This document shows positions 52,321 to 61,370 of a stretch of 64,000 bases of DNA, one piece after another; position 1 is the stretch's first letter, and each line of letters begins with the position of its first letter. The notes below the pieces were generated by a model, which saw nothing but the letters and a program-made list of their open reading frames with translations, was not told the DNA's origin and searched no databases. Made by a program: the position numbers and the translations under genes. Source of the stretch: Spirochaetales bacterium (lineage in GTDB: Bacteria; Spirochaetota; Leptospiria; Leptospirales; Leptonemataceae); contig JACKOY010000006.1 in the NCBI GenBank assembly GCA_024233935.1, forward strand, positions 128,641 through 192,640. The letters are read 5' to 3'.

Positions 52321-53634
52321 TCAGGCCAGGGCGGGCGCGCCAAGAAACTCCCGGATCGCATCGGCGATGCCCAGATAAATTTCATCGAAACGTTGATCGT
52401 CGCGTTCGAGCAAAGTGCAGCGAAATCCCTGTAGCTCCGTCACAAACGAACTCAAAGGAACGACACAGATATTGCGCGAACCCAGTAGATCATACACGAA
52501 GCGTTGATCGTCCCTGGTCACATTGGGCCGCAGCGAGCTCACATACTCCCGCACGTCCGGATTGGCAATCTCCAGGCGCATCTCGCTTTTGAGATCCTGA
52601 GTGAAAACCACGCTCAGGTAAAAGGCGCCGGAAGGTGGATTCACTATGACCCCCGGACATTGCGCGAAAATCTCGGCCGCCCGGCGCGCCCGTTTCTGAA
52701 AGAATTCGTTCCGACTGCGCTGCCAGGCTGGATAACGCTCGTGTCCCAGAATGCGCGGAATCACCGTCTGGGGCAAAGTCGTCGAACATACCTCCAGCAT
52801 CTTGGCGTCGAGGATCGATTTGATATATGTCTGAAAGATGCGGTGGCTGCCCTGATTGTAGACTTCCATCCAGCCGCAACGTGCGCCGGGCCATGGGATT
52901 TCTTTGGAGATGCCTTTTAGAGAGATTGCGGGAACATCGCCGATCACCTGGGAAATCGGCGCGTGTTCGGCTTCGTCGAAAACCATGTTCATGTAGATTT
53001 CGTCGGCCACAATGAACAGATCGAACTCCCGGGCGATGGCAATCATTTCGAGGATCACGTCGCGCGGGAATACGGCCCCCGTTGGATTGTCGGGATTGAT
53101 GATCAAAATGCCGGCGATGCTATCGTTGTAGCGCACCTTGTTTCGGAGCTCGTCCAGGTCGGGCATCCAGTTGTTGGCCGGATCCAGGCGATAGGTAATG
53201 GGTGCATAACCGGCGTGGGCGGCTTCAGCCGAAGAATGCGTCGGATAGGCCGGGGAAGGTCCGATCACGCGCGCTTCGCGGCGCAGCATGTAGTAGACCT
53301 TGTTTACGGCGTCTCCGAGACCATTAAAGAAAATGATATCGTCGGGCGTAATTTGCGCCCCACCCCGCCGATTGCAACGCTCGGCCAGAAACTCCCTGGT
53401 GCCCAGCAGCCCGCGGGTGGGACTGTAGGCATACGTGGAGTCTTCCTGAACCGCTTCGGCAATAATGGCCTTGATCCAATCCGGGATACGTTCGCCCTTC
53501 TGCACCGGGTCCCCGATGTTTTCCCAGCGGATCGGCTCCCCCGAGAGCTTCTGAATGCGGCCGGCAACCTCGGCGATCTGCCGGATCTCATAGCTGAGCT
53601 CTCCCGCTCCGATGTGAACGATATTTCTGCGCAT
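52321..53634 (-). CDS. Class I/II PLP aminotransferase
   Basis: 437 residues. SGEPIRWENIGDPVQKGE, AYSPTRGLLGTREFLAERCN, IIFFNGLGDAVNKVYYML, IGPSPAYPTHSSAEAA, ILIINPDNPTGAVFP and VADEIYMNMVFDE give the fold-type I pattern. The PLP lysine is in LKGISKEIPWPGARCGW (SK-x6-R). The family includes alanine, aspartate and LL-diaminopimelate aminotransferases; the specificity cannot be fixed here. A 14-bp palindrome lies 33-46 nt upstream of the start. The downstream Smr gene is 3 nt away. Confidence 0.87.
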   Translation of the reverse strand: MRRNIVHIGAGELSYEIRQIAEVAGRIQKLSGEPIRWENIGDPVQKGERIPDWIKAIIAEAVQEDSTYAYSPTRGLLGTREFLAERCNRRGGAQITPDDIIFFNGLGDAVNKVYYMLRREARVIGPSPAYPTHSSAEAAHAGYAPITYRLDPANNWMPDLDELRNKVRYNDSIAGILIINPDNPTGAVFPRDVILEMIAIAREFDLFIVADEIYMNMVFDEAEHAPISQVIGDVPAISLKGISKEIPWPGARCGWMEVYNQGSHRIFQTYIKSILDAKMLEVCSTTLPQTVIPRILGHERYPAWQRSRNEFFQKRARRAAEIFAQCPGVIVNPPSGAFYLSVVFTQDLKSEMRLEIANPDVREYVSSLRPNVTRDDQRFVYDLLGSRNICVVPLSSFVTELQGFRCTLLERDDQRFDEIYLGIADAIREFLGAPALA

Positions 53635-53666
53635 ACGGCTACTCTGGGGACCGGCCGGACAACGCC

Positions 53667-53680
53667 ATCGACCGGTCGAT
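53667..53680. promoter_or_regulatory. Palindrome ATCGACCGGTCGAT upstream of aminotransferase
   Basis: A perfect 14-bp inverted repeat, 33 nt from the aminotransferase start codon. Its central GACCGGTC is the same as the core of the operator at 663-692. Short palindromes of this composition can occur by chance in GC-rich DNA; a repressor site is only a possibility. Confidence 0.35.
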
Positions 53681-53923
53681 ACGCCACAGAATGAAAAGGC
53701 CGGGACGCTGTAAAAGAAAATGCGGGGATCAGGACGGGCGTGGAGAGAAGAAAAGACCCGCCCCCGGCGGGACGCGGGGACGGTTCAACTATCAATCACG
53801 ATATATGTATCGTCCTCAGATTCACGGACTTGAGGTTCCCGGCGACTTTGGCCCAAAAAAAGCAAACAGCCCGCAGAACATTTTTTTGAGATTTCGCGCA
53901 AAAATTTTCGAACAAACACTCAA

Positions 53924-53953
53924 GCCGGCCGCGAGCGGATTTCCGCGGCCGGC
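53924..53953 (-). terminator. Intrinsic terminator downstream of bpt
   Basis: A perfect 10-bp GC stem (GCCGGCCGCG and CGCGGCCGGC) with a 10-nt loop. On the minus strand it is followed by TTGAGTGTTTGTTCG, fairly T-rich. It lies about 57 nt after the bpt stop. Confidence 0.62.
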
Positions 53954-54009
53954 AGGCGGCAAAAGCAACGGAGGAACAACCATTCAGAAGGGACACCGGC
54001 CGACGCATT

Positions 54010-54801
54010 TCAGCGGGGCGCCTGGGATGGGTCGGCCGCCGGTTTCTGAACCGGTGAGTCGCTGGGGGCGGACCGGAGCACCCAGCGGTCGCCACCGATG
54101 TCGCGAATCTGGTGCGGGCCGAAGCGCGCCTTGTAATTCATCGCGGCACAGCCGGCGATGAAGTAGCCGGGATAATAGTAGGTCAAACCACGCTCGCGAG
54201 CAATGTCCATTCCGGCGAGAATCGCATACGTGCCCGGGCTCAGGCGACCCACGGCATGATCAAAGAAGAAGTACACGGCCGAAAGCGCATCCCCGACCTG
54301 GTCCAGAATGCCCACGCCGACCAGACGGTCTTCGAAAAACAGGTTTAACTCAAACGTGCCCTGACCCAGAAAACTTTCGATGAAAAACTCGCGGTACTGG
54401 GTTTCACCGATGGCATCTGAAGCGCCGTCCGCACGCCCGTGTTGGTGTTTGAGGTACTTGTTGTACAGCGCCAGCTTCTCGGGCATGAATTCCGGTCGCC
54501 CCAGCTGAATGCGAAAGGCCGCCCGGCCGCGGCGCGCGACGCGACGCTGACTGCGGTCGGGCTGGAAATCCGCCACCGGTATGCGCAGTACGCGACACTC
54601 GCGACAGCCCGGGCAATCGGGACGATACAGGTGCTGACCATGGCGACGGTAACCAGCGTCAAGCAGCAGCCGGTACATTCTTCCAACACCGCGGCCATCC
54701 AGGAAGAGCAGCGACGAGTCCCGATCGGGCAAATAAGAGCAAGGGCCGCCGATGTGGCCCAGATACAACTGCTCTTCGATGTTCTTGATCGCCAGCTTCA
54801 T
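54010..54801 (-). CDS. bpt: Aspartate/glutamate leucyltransferase (Bpt/Ate family)
   Basis: 263 residues from ATG 54801 (MKLAIKNIEEQLYLG). Conserved marks: GPCSYLPDRDS (Cys-Pro-Tyr/Ser-type start), MYRLLLDAGYRRHGQHLYRPDCPGCRECRVLRIPV with the CPGCREC cluster, and YYYPGYFIAGCAAMNYKARFGP. The family transfers Leu (or Arg) from aminoacyl-tRNA to N-terminal Asp/Glu, creating N-degrons for ClpS/ClpAP. The bacterial Bpt form is assigned from length and the CPGCxxCxxxRxxV motif. It is divergent from serC (95-nt gap). Confidence 0.92.
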   Translation of the reverse strand: MKLAIKNIEEQLYLGHIGGPCSYLPDRDSSLLFLDGRGVGRMYRLLLDAGYRRHGQHLYRPDCPGCRECRVLRIPVADFQPDRSQRRVARRGRAAFRIQLGRPEFMPEKLALYNKYLKHQHGRADGASDAIGETQYREFFIESFLGQGTFELNLFFEDRLVGVGILDQVGDALSAVYFFFDHAVGRLSPGTYAILAGMDIARERGLTYYYPGYFIAGCAAMNYKARFGPHQIRDIGGDRWVLRSAPSDSPVQKPAADPSQAPR

Positions 54802-54896
54802 GAATGTGCGGGGCCCGGCGCGCGGTGGCAAAAAAATCGGGTCTCCGGTCTGGAATCGGCCTTTACCGGGCGTCTGTCCACGGAAATCTGACCGCG

Positions 54897-55979
54897 ATGA
54901 AACGCGCCTACAACTTTGCCGCCGGACCTGCGACCCTCCCGACCAGCGTTCTCGAAACCGCCCAGGCCGAACTGCTCGATTACCACAATACGGGCATGTC
55001 CATCATGGAAATGTCGCACCGGGGCAAAATTTTTGACGCGGTCTACAAGGACTCCATTGAACGCCTGAAGCGCCAGGCCGGGGTGCCCGAACGCTTTGAC
55101 ATTCTGTATATGACGGGGGGCGCCTCCACCCAGTTCGCGCTTGTGCCCATGAATTTCTCCCAGGCCGGACGCACCGCCGGCTACGCAGACACCGGCGCCT
55201 GGTCCAAAAAAGCAATCGAGCAGGCGACCCTGCAAAAAGTCAAAGTGCACAACGTGGCCAGCTCCGCGGACCGCAACCACTCCTACATTCCGGCCCGGCT
55301 GGACTTCAACGCCGACCTGGACTACGCCCATCTAACTTCCAACAACACGATCTTCGGAACCCAGTGGCAGACTCTGCCCGATCCGGGCAAGACAAAGCTG
55401 GTGATCGATATGTCCTCGGACTTTCTTTCGCGGCCCATCGACTGGCAGCACGTCGGCATGGTTTACGCCGGCACCCAGAAAAATGCGGGACCCAGCGGGC
55501 TGACCGTGGTGGTCATCGATCGTGAGTACTATGCCCGGGAGCACGAAGACACACCGACCATGTTTCGCTACAGCACGTTCGCCGAAAACGAAAGCATGTT
55601 CAACACGCCGCCGACGTTTCAAATCTACCTGTTCGGGCTGATCCTGAAATGGCTCGAGGAACAGGGTGGTCTGACGGGCATTGCCAAACACAACGCAGCC
55701 AAGGCCAAGCTGGTCTATGACGTTATCGACGAGTACCCGGACTTTTATATAGGCCACGCCGAACGCGAGTCCCGCTCCCTGATGAACATCACCTGGAACT
55801 TCAAGAACAAAGACCACGAAAGCGCCTTTCTGAAAGGCAGTCAGGAACGAAACATGGACGGGCTGAAGGGCCATCGTTCGGTGGGCGGCATGCGGGCTTC
55901 AGTTTACAATGCGATGCCCCTGGCCGGCTGCGAGGCTCTCGCGCAGTACATGCGGGACTTCGTCAAAGCAAACGCATAG
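54897..55979 (+). CDS. serC: Phosphoserine aminotransferase
   Basis: 360 residues from ATG 54897; MKRAYNFAAGPATLPTSVLE is the expected start. MSIMEMSHRGKIFDAV, DILYMTGGASTQFALVPMN, TGAWSKKAIEQA, IDMSSDFLSRPIDW and the PLP lysine in VYAGTQKNAGPSGLTVVVI are all in place. It converts 3-phosphohydroxypyruvate to phosphoserine in serine synthesis, and the analogous step in PLP synthesis in some bacteria. The frame upstream of the ATG is antisense of bpt. Confidence 0.96.
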   Translation: MKRAYNFAAGPATLPTSVLETAQAELLDYHNTGMSIMEMSHRGKIFDAVYKDSIERLKRQAGVPERFDILYMTGGASTQFALVPMNFSQAGRTAGYADTGAWSKKAIEQATLQKVKVHNVASSADRNHSYIPARLDFNADLDYAHLTSNNTIFGTQWQTLPDPGKTKLVIDMSSDFLSRPIDWQHVGMVYAGTQKNAGPSGLTVVVIDREYYAREHEDTPTMFRYSTFAENESMFNTPPTFQIYLFGLILKWLEEQGGLTGIAKHNAAKAKLVYDVIDEYPDFYIGHAERESRSLMNITWNFKNKDHESAFLKGSQERNMDGLKGHRSVGGMRASVYNAMPLAGCEALAQYMRDFVKANA

Positions 55980-55997
55980 TTCCCGGAGTAAAAGACC

Positions 55998-56201
55998 ATG
56001 TGGCTGCGACTCGGCGATGACGAGATACTGAATCTGCACCACGTGACTTCGCTCAAAAAAATCGGCAATTCTTCGATTGAGATCCGCTACATGAACCCCC
56101 AGGCGGGGCGCACTGTGCGCTTCACGAGCCCGGAGGATCGGGACGCAGCCTTCGAACGCGTCATGGAAAACCTGATTAAGCTGCGCCTGGCGATGGATTA
56201 G
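55998..56201 (+). CDS. Small conserved protein, 67 residues
   Basis: ATG 55998, 18 nt after serC, with GGAG upstream. MWLRLGDDEILNLHHVTSLKK, SIEIRYMNPQAGRTVRF and DAAFERVMENLIKL form a strand-strand-helix pattern reminiscent of a small PH-like or roadblock-type fold. The strands and the helix are amphipathic, so it is likely a real folded protein. No function known; probably co-transcribed with serC. Confidence 0.66.
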   Translation: MWLRLGDDEILNLHHVTSLKKIGNSSIEIRYMNPQAGRTVRFTSPEDRDAAFERVMENLIKLRLAMD

Positions 56202-56294
56202 CGATTCCGGCGCGGTTTGTACGATGCTGCCGGCTAGAAAATTAATCCAGAGCGCCTGAGTTGGCACAAAGGCATGCAACCCGAGCAGTGGCAG

Positions 56295-58196
56295 TCAGCC
56301 GGCGGCCTGTTTCAGGGGGACCGAGCTGCTGCTCACCGTCATACAGCGCACCGGCAAAGCGCGGCTGATCTGTCCCGCTCCGGCATAACTTGTTTCTTCG
56401 AGTGCTTCGCTGTTTTCCCGTAGAATCGAAACGGCCACGCCATCGTTTTCGAAAAGCTCGCGCGGGAAAGCCACCTGCCCGGCCCCCGCCAGGGATTGCA
56501 GTTTGGCGGCCAGGTTTACGGCGGAACCGAAGTAGTCGATGCCCGAGTTCAAATTCACCGCCAGGCAGGGCCCCTGGTTCATCGAAACGCGAATCCGAAG
56601 ACCCTTATGCACACCCGCAGAGCCCGGGAAGGCCCGTTGCACGGCTATCGCCGCGCGCAGGGCCGCGACCGGGTCGGTGAAGGCCATCATGGCGGCGTCG
56701 CCGATGGTTTTGACAACTGCCCCGTTGTGCTCCCGGGCAACGCGGTAGATCTCGACGAAGTGACCGCGCACGGCCGCAAAGGCGTCCTGATCGCCACGCT
56801 GGCGATAGAACTCGGTCGAACCAACGATGTCTGTAAAGAGGATCGTCTGACGGCCCACATCGAGCTGGATATTGGCGGAAAGCGCTTCCGCAGAAAATAA
56901 ATCCCGGAAGTCCTGAAAGTTAAACAGGTCCACCGGCCGCAAAATATCCTGATCGAGCGCGTTGCTTTCCACGACGTAGGTTTGCGGCTCATTCTTCTGA
57001 TTTCGCAAACGGAGTGTGGGTTTTGGCCCACACACAAGGGGCGTGGACGATATCGTTTCCGGCCAATCCACGATAGCTGCCCCGGAATGCTCAGTTTCAG
57101 AAATCTCCAGTAGCTGCATATTTTGTTCACCGCGACGCCGCAGACGATAGATGCCAGGCCCGAGCAGGGTCTCCAGGGTGCGTTGCTCTCCCGGTTCCAG
57201 AACCAGCTGAATCTTGATGTGATCGCGCGTGGCCGGTTCGGCGCTGCAAAAGAAACGCCGGGCCACCGGTCGCAACGAGGCATGCACATGAAAACTGACC
57301 TCATACGCGTTTAGGCCCAGGGTTTCGAACTTGATGTCGCAAACGTCACAGCTGCCGCTTTCGGGCAAGTCGCCCAGGTGTTTGATTTCCTCGCGCACAC
57401 CCCGACAGTGCGGACAGATGACGTCCCAGGTGAGGGTGAGGTGACCGGCCCGGGTCGCCTGCAAAAAACCATAGAGCACGTCATTGAGCGAAAGGCGCCA
57501 CGCCCGGGCCAGAGCGCGCACCCGCAAGCGGTAGAGGTCTTCGTCCGAACCTTCACGCACAAGTCTGACCAGCTGTTCGACAACGCGATCGTTCACACCG
57601 GTTTCAACCAGATCGCGTTGCAGGCGGGTCAGACGCTCCGGCTCGGCCACGGAAGAGGGCTGGCTACTGGCAATCTCAAGCGCTTCGGACTGCTCGGTTT
57701 CGAGATCCTCCTCCACAAGCTTGCGAACCGTCGGAGCATACCGATTGCGCGTGCGCGGCATGCCGGCCCACAGAAGTATTCGACCGAAGAGGCCGCGCGG
57801 GACCCAACCGAAATACACATACACGCGCGTTGTGTCCGGATCGATCTCCTCGAGCAGATAATTGACGCGAACGTAGTCTGCAAAACCGCGACTGTAGATT
57901 CTCGAACTCGTCAGCGAACGGGCATACTCCCACTGCCACGGGATCTCTTCCCACTCCAGTTTCAGGCCCGCGGTTCGGGAACGACCCAGCAGACGACCAT
58001 TCCGTTCGTCGAACTGCATTTCGCTTATGCCCAGCCGGCGATTGAGGCGTGAGGTATCGATCATGGAGTCCCAGACCCGGGTCCCGGGGGCCGCGACTTC
58101 AAAGTGCCAGAAGTAGTGCAGAGTCCGCCGTTTGTCCCAGGGCGCCTCCAGAGGGAAACGGGCAAGAAATTGCTTCAGATCAATAGGTTCGTTCAT
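56295..58196 (-). CDS. SRPBCC - zinc-ribbon - class III nucleotidyl cyclase
   Basis: 633 residues from ATG 58196. N-terminal SRPBCC/START-like region (about 20-165: WDKRRTLHYFWHFEVAAPGTRVW, GFADYVRVNYLLEEIDPDTTRVYVYF). Middle DUF5939-like region with a zinc ribbon (CPHC at about 265, CDVC at about 284). C-terminal cyclase domain (about 445-610): FTDIVGSTEFYRQRGDQDAF and KTIGDAAMMAF hold the two metal-binding Asp residues, and GSAVNLAAKLQSLAG holds the conserved N-x-A-A/S-R/K-L motif. No membrane segment is seen, so it is a soluble cyclase sensing a bound ligand through the START-like part. The product (cAMP or cGMP) is not fixed. Confidence 0.88.
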   Translation of the reverse strand: MNEPIDLKQFLARFPLEAPWDKRRTLHYFWHFEVAAPGTRVWDSMIDTSRLNRRLGISEMQFDERNGRLLGRSRTAGLKLEWEEIPWQWEYARSLTSSRIYSRGFADYVRVNYLLEEIDPDTTRVYVYFGWVPRGLFGRILLWAGMPRTRNRYAPTVRKLVEEDLETEQSEALEIASSQPSSVAEPERLTRLQRDLVETGVNDRVVEQLVRLVREGSDEDLYRLRVRALARAWRLSLNDVLYGFLQATRAGHLTLTWDVICPHCRGVREEIKHLGDLPESGSCDVCDIKFETLGLNAYEVSFHVHASLRPVARRFFCSAEPATRDHIKIQLVLEPGEQRTLETLLGPGIYRLRRRGEQNMQLLEISETEHSGAAIVDWPETISSTPLVCGPKPTLRLRNQKNEPQTYVVESNALDQDILRPVDLFNFQDFRDLFSAEALSANIQLDVGRQTILFTDIVGSTEFYRQRGDQDAFAAVRGHFVEIYRVAREHNGAVVKTIGDAAMMAFTDPVAALRAAIAVQRAFPGSAGVHKGLRIRVSMNQGPCLAVNLNSGIDYFGSAVNLAAKLQSLAGAGQVAFPRELFENDGVAVSILRENSEALEETSYAGAGQISRALPVRCMTVSSSSVPLKQAAG

Positions 58197-58312
58197 AATC
58201 TGCTTTCGTATCAAAAAGAAAATAATGAGACCAGGGGCGACCGTCACCTCGAGAGTGCCCGGCAACAGCACGATAGCGGCGCCGTTCTTGTCAGGGCGTG
58301 TTCGGGCCCGGC

Positions 58313-59236
58313 CTAATAGGGATCGTCGCTGAGATTGAAGAAATCCGCCAGCTGGTTTTTGGCGTCGATGAAACCTTCACGAATCAGGTAATCCGCCTGG
58401 CGCGTCGTGAAATTCAAGATGGAATGGAAACCCAGCATACGTTCCGGGGCCACTGTCACGATCCGCAGGTCCCCGGACGACCAACTGCGACGCACCATCT
58501 TTTGAATGATGTTGGTTTGCCCGCGAATCTTTTGATCGTAAGCCAGATGGGCCATGAATGCTTCGTAGGAACCGATCAGTTGCTGCTCAAAAACGCGCTC
58601 AATGGCTTCGCGCCTGGTCCGCGGAACGGACAGACGTTCGCCGCCAACGGGCGAAAGCAGGACCACAATGATCTCTTTTACACCCCGCTCCAATGCGGGC
58701 AGGATTGGGTTGTTCATCATGACGCCGCCGTCCCAATGCGGCACACCATCGATGTACTGCCATGGGAAAAGTATGGGGATGGCGCTCGAAGCCATCACGT
58801 GCTCAATGTCGATCACGCGATTGTTGAAGAACTTAATCTCCGAGGTCAGAATATTTACGGCCGTAATGATGATCTCAATATCACTCGTTCTGAGATGCGG
58901 GATATTCATGGAGCCGTGCAGAAGGCGTTTTAGGGGCTCCGTATCCATAAACGGAGTAAAACCCCGTCGGAATAACAGGTGCAGAATCTGCTGCCAGATA
59001 GAGAGCCGGTACACGCGGCCGCGTTCGATCGTCTTCCAGATCTGGATGATTTCTTCGAGATTCAGCCCGCAACCGATCGCAGTCGCATTGATGGCGCCCA
59101 CAGAGGTTCCGCAAATCAGGTCCGGCCGCCAGCCCATTTCGAGCAGGAACTTCCAGACCCCGACCTGGTAGGCGCCTCGGGCGCCGCCACCGGAAAGGAT
59201 CAGCGCGCGATTGCGTTTGCGAAGTTTCTTCGCCAC
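58313..59236 (-). CDS. Patatin-like phospholipase
   Basis: 307 residues. Oxyanion loop LSGGGARGAYQVG, nucleophile GTSVGAINA (GxSxG) and catalytic Asp in HWDGGVMMNNP (DGG) form the Ser-Asp dyad. It has no signal peptide; the basic start MAKKLRKRNR suggests contact with membrane. Members hydrolyse phospholipids or other acyl esters in the cell. Two thirds of the sequence (after the DGG) is helical with RTRREAIERVFEQQL. It is near, but not coupled to, the cyclase gene. Confidence 0.92.
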   Translation of the reverse strand: MAKKLRKRNRALILSGGGARGAYQVGVWKFLLEMGWRPDLICGTSVGAINATAIGCGLNLEEIIQIWKTIERGRVYRLSIWQQILHLLFRRGFTPFMDTEPLKRLLHGSMNIPHLRTSDIEIIITAVNILTSEIKFFNNRVIDIEHVMASSAIPILFPWQYIDGVPHWDGGVMMNNPILPALERGVKEIIVVLLSPVGGERLSVPRTRREAIERVFEQQLIGSYEAFMAHLAYDQKIRGQTNIIQKMVRRSWSSGDLRIVTVAPERMLGFHSILNFTTRQADYLIREGFIDAKNQLADFFNLSDDPY

Positions 59237-59275
59237 GGTGACAGAATTCTGAAACGGGATACAACCGCAATCAGT

Positions 59276-59743
59276 TCATTCGGCCGCTGTTTCGTCTCCG
59301 GAAGGCTCTTCCAGGCGTATGCTGTGGCTGGCGGTCTCGGCCTGAACAAAGCGCTCCGGGTCTGAACGATAGATCACAAACACCCGGTAGCGTCCGGCCG
59401 CAAGAAACCACATGTAAGGACCCGGGCGCAAGCTCTGCATTTCGCGGAACAGGCCCCGCACATAGGGTGACGAAAGTGTTGCTCGCTCGGTCTCCAGATC
59501 TTCCGGGGTCAGGTTCTGGAGCAACTGCTCGGACTCTCCGGGAAAGGACCGGGCTACCGCCCTTCGAAACGATTGCATCAGATTTTGCTGCAGGGTCGCT
59601 TCATTACGTGCATGCTCAACCGGCAACTGATCCAGGTAGCCATTGTAGAATTCGCGGGCCAGAGGCTCATCCTCCGACCCGGCCACGGCGGTCGCGAAAA
59701 GGGCGCCGCAGAATACAAAAAGTGTAAACGATCGGGGCCTCAT
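59276..59743 (-). CDS. Exported protein of unknown function
   Basis: 155 residues. Signal peptide RSFTLFVFCGALFATAVAGS with a likely signal-peptidase I cut after AVAG. The mature part is helical (AREFYNGYLDQLPVEHARNEATLQQNLMQSF) and then has SPYVRGLFREMQSLRPGPYMWFLAAGRYRVFVIYRSD, a strand-rich end. No family recognised. It is divergent from the FapA gene (about 75-90 nt between starts). Confidence 0.7.
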   Translation of the reverse strand: MRPRSFTLFVFCGALFATAVAGSEDEPLAREFYNGYLDQLPVEHARNEATLQQNLMQSFRRAVARSFPGESEQLLQNLTPEDLETERATLSSPYVRGLFREMQSLRPGPYMWFLAAGRYRVFVIYRSDPERFVQAETASHSIRLEEPSGDETAAE

Positions 59744-59829
59744 GGTTGTTATTAATATCGGGGGCTTTCCCCCGTAAAGGGCGGAAAAACGACGTAGCAG
59801 TTGACAAAGGAGTCACCCTGGATAGTCAC

Positions 59830-61317
59830 ATGGGAAAGGCCGCGCTAAAACACGACATGGAGCCGGAAGAGGAACAACAAACAGAAGAGGCGGCGATTGC
59901 CCAGCCTCAGTTGGAACCCGAGACTCCGCCCAAAGTGGTAATATCGAGCGACGGGCTGGAGGCGATGCTGCAACTGCGGGCGCCCCGGCGTAGCGTTGTG
60001 CTTTACGAGCACGTCATTGAGCTCATGGACCGGGCCGGGATCATCTACGGCGTGGATCCGACAGCGATCCGACGCGAGCTGGCCGCTTATAGCGATGTCT
60101 TTGGGGAAAAACCCAACCGCGACATAAGAGTAGCGCGAGGCACTCCGCCCAAACCCGGCGTTGACGGCACCGTTGAGGTCCTGATTAAGCCACCACCGCC
60201 CGTGGTCATTGATCAGTCCGGGCGGGCAGATTATCGCAACATCGAAAAGTTCCGCACGGTGGAACCGGGCCAGGTGCTGGCGCGCGTAACCCCCCCGGTA
60301 CCGGGCGAGCCAGGAATTGATGTCTTTGGCGAACAGATACCCTCCCCACCCCCTAAAGAACCCGAGCTTGAAGCCGGCCCGAATGTTGGCTTTCGCTCCT
60401 CGAGCAACGAATACGTGGCACAGGTGCACGGGATCTTCGTGCACAACAACCAGCGCATCGACGTCAACCCGGTTCTAAACATTCGCGGCGATGTGGGCCT
60501 GGAATCCGGGAACGTTACCTACGACGGCAATGTCAAAATCGGAAACAACATTGAGCGTGGTTCGATTGTTTCGGCGACCGGTGATGTCGAAGTCGGCGGC
60601 ACCATCGAATCGGGCACGGTCCGGTGTGGGGGGTCCCTGACTGTCCGCAAAGGCATCAACACGCGTCGGGACGAAATGGTCACGGTCAACGGCGATATCT
60701 ATGCTACATACATCGATAACTCCAACGTTACCGCGAATGGGACACTGATCGTATCAAAATCCATCATCGCCAGCCACATCATTTGTTACAGCGACATCAA
60801 CCTATCGGCGAAAGGTTCGGCCCTGACGGGCGGAGAGATCACCTGCTACGGATCGCTTTCGGCAGACTCAATCGGCAACCGAACCGGTATCCCGACGCGC
60901 ATTTATCTCGGCCTGCACCACAAGAATTTACAGTACTACAAGCTTCACCTCAAGGAGATGGAAGAAATCGAACGGGAATACGAACGCATGCGCGATGAAG
61001 TCATCAAGATCAAGAACTACATACAGCGCATGCGCGGCAAGATTCCGGTCGGGAAGCAGGCCTCTTTCCAGGCAACTTACAAAGATTACAAGCATCAGGT
61101 GGAACTACGCGATCGTATCCAGGCCCAGATCGCGGAATACCGGGAGTCACGTTATGATCACGAGGAAGTCCGGCTGACTATCAGGGACACCATTCATCCG
61201 GGAGTCGAGATCCACTACCGCAGCCACGTCGAAAAGATCACGGCCCCCCAAACGCGGGCCGTCTTTCGCTTTATCCCCGGCCGGGAAAAACCGGTTCTGG
61301 AAGCCTACAAAGGCTAA
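59830..61317 (+). CDS. FapA/DUF342-family protein
   Basis: 495 residues from ATG 59830. A strong AAAGGAG (59806-59812) sits 17 nt before this ATG but only 5 nt before an in-frame CTG (59818), so initiation at CTG is possible. After an acidic start, the FapA N-terminal part (EAMLQLRAPRRSVVLYEHVIELMDRAGIIYGVDPTAIRREL) leads into the beta-helix DUF342 core: GRADYRNIEKFRTVEPGQVLARVTPPVPGEPGIDVFGE, then VYTDGNVKIGNN-like repeats, SATGDVEVGGTIESGTVRCGGSL and KSIIASHIICYSDINLSAKG. A coiled coil (about 395-465) ends the protein. Role unknown; the beta-helix may assemble at the membrane. Confidence 0.87.
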   Translation: MGKAALKHDMEPEEEQQTEEAAIAQPQLEPETPPKVVISSDGLEAMLQLRAPRRSVVLYEHVIELMDRAGIIYGVDPTAIRRELAAYSDVFGEKPNRDIRVARGTPPKPGVDGTVEVLIKPPPPVVIDQSGRADYRNIEKFRTVEPGQVLARVTPPVPGEPGIDVFGEQIPSPPPKEPELEAGPNVGFRSSSNEYVAQVHGIFVHNNQRIDVNPVLNIRGDVGLESGNVTYDGNVKIGNNIERGSIVSATGDVEVGGTIESGTVRCGGSLTVRKGINTRRDEMVTVNGDIYATYIDNSNVTANGTLIVSKSIIASHIICYSDINLSAKGSALTGGEITCYGSLSADSIGNRTGIPTRIYLGLHHKNLQYYKLHLKEMEEIEREYERMRDEVIKIKNYIQRMRGKIPVGKQASFQATYKDYKHQVELRDRIQAQIAEYRESRYDHEEVRLTIRDTIHPGVEIHYRSHVEKITAPQTRAVFRFIPGREKPVLEAYKG

Positions 61318-61370
61318 TAGCGATCCGGATTCTGGTTGCAAAGCCAGGGGCGCGGGGGCCAGGTCATTCC

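Larger units (their letters stand above)
53635..54009. other. 375-nt intergenic region
   Basis: Between the aminotransferase start and the bpt stop, both on the minus strand. It holds the palindrome 53667-53680 and the hairpin 53924-53953. AT-rich tracts (A7 near 53857, T7 at 53881) lie between. No supported ORF. Confidence 0.5.
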
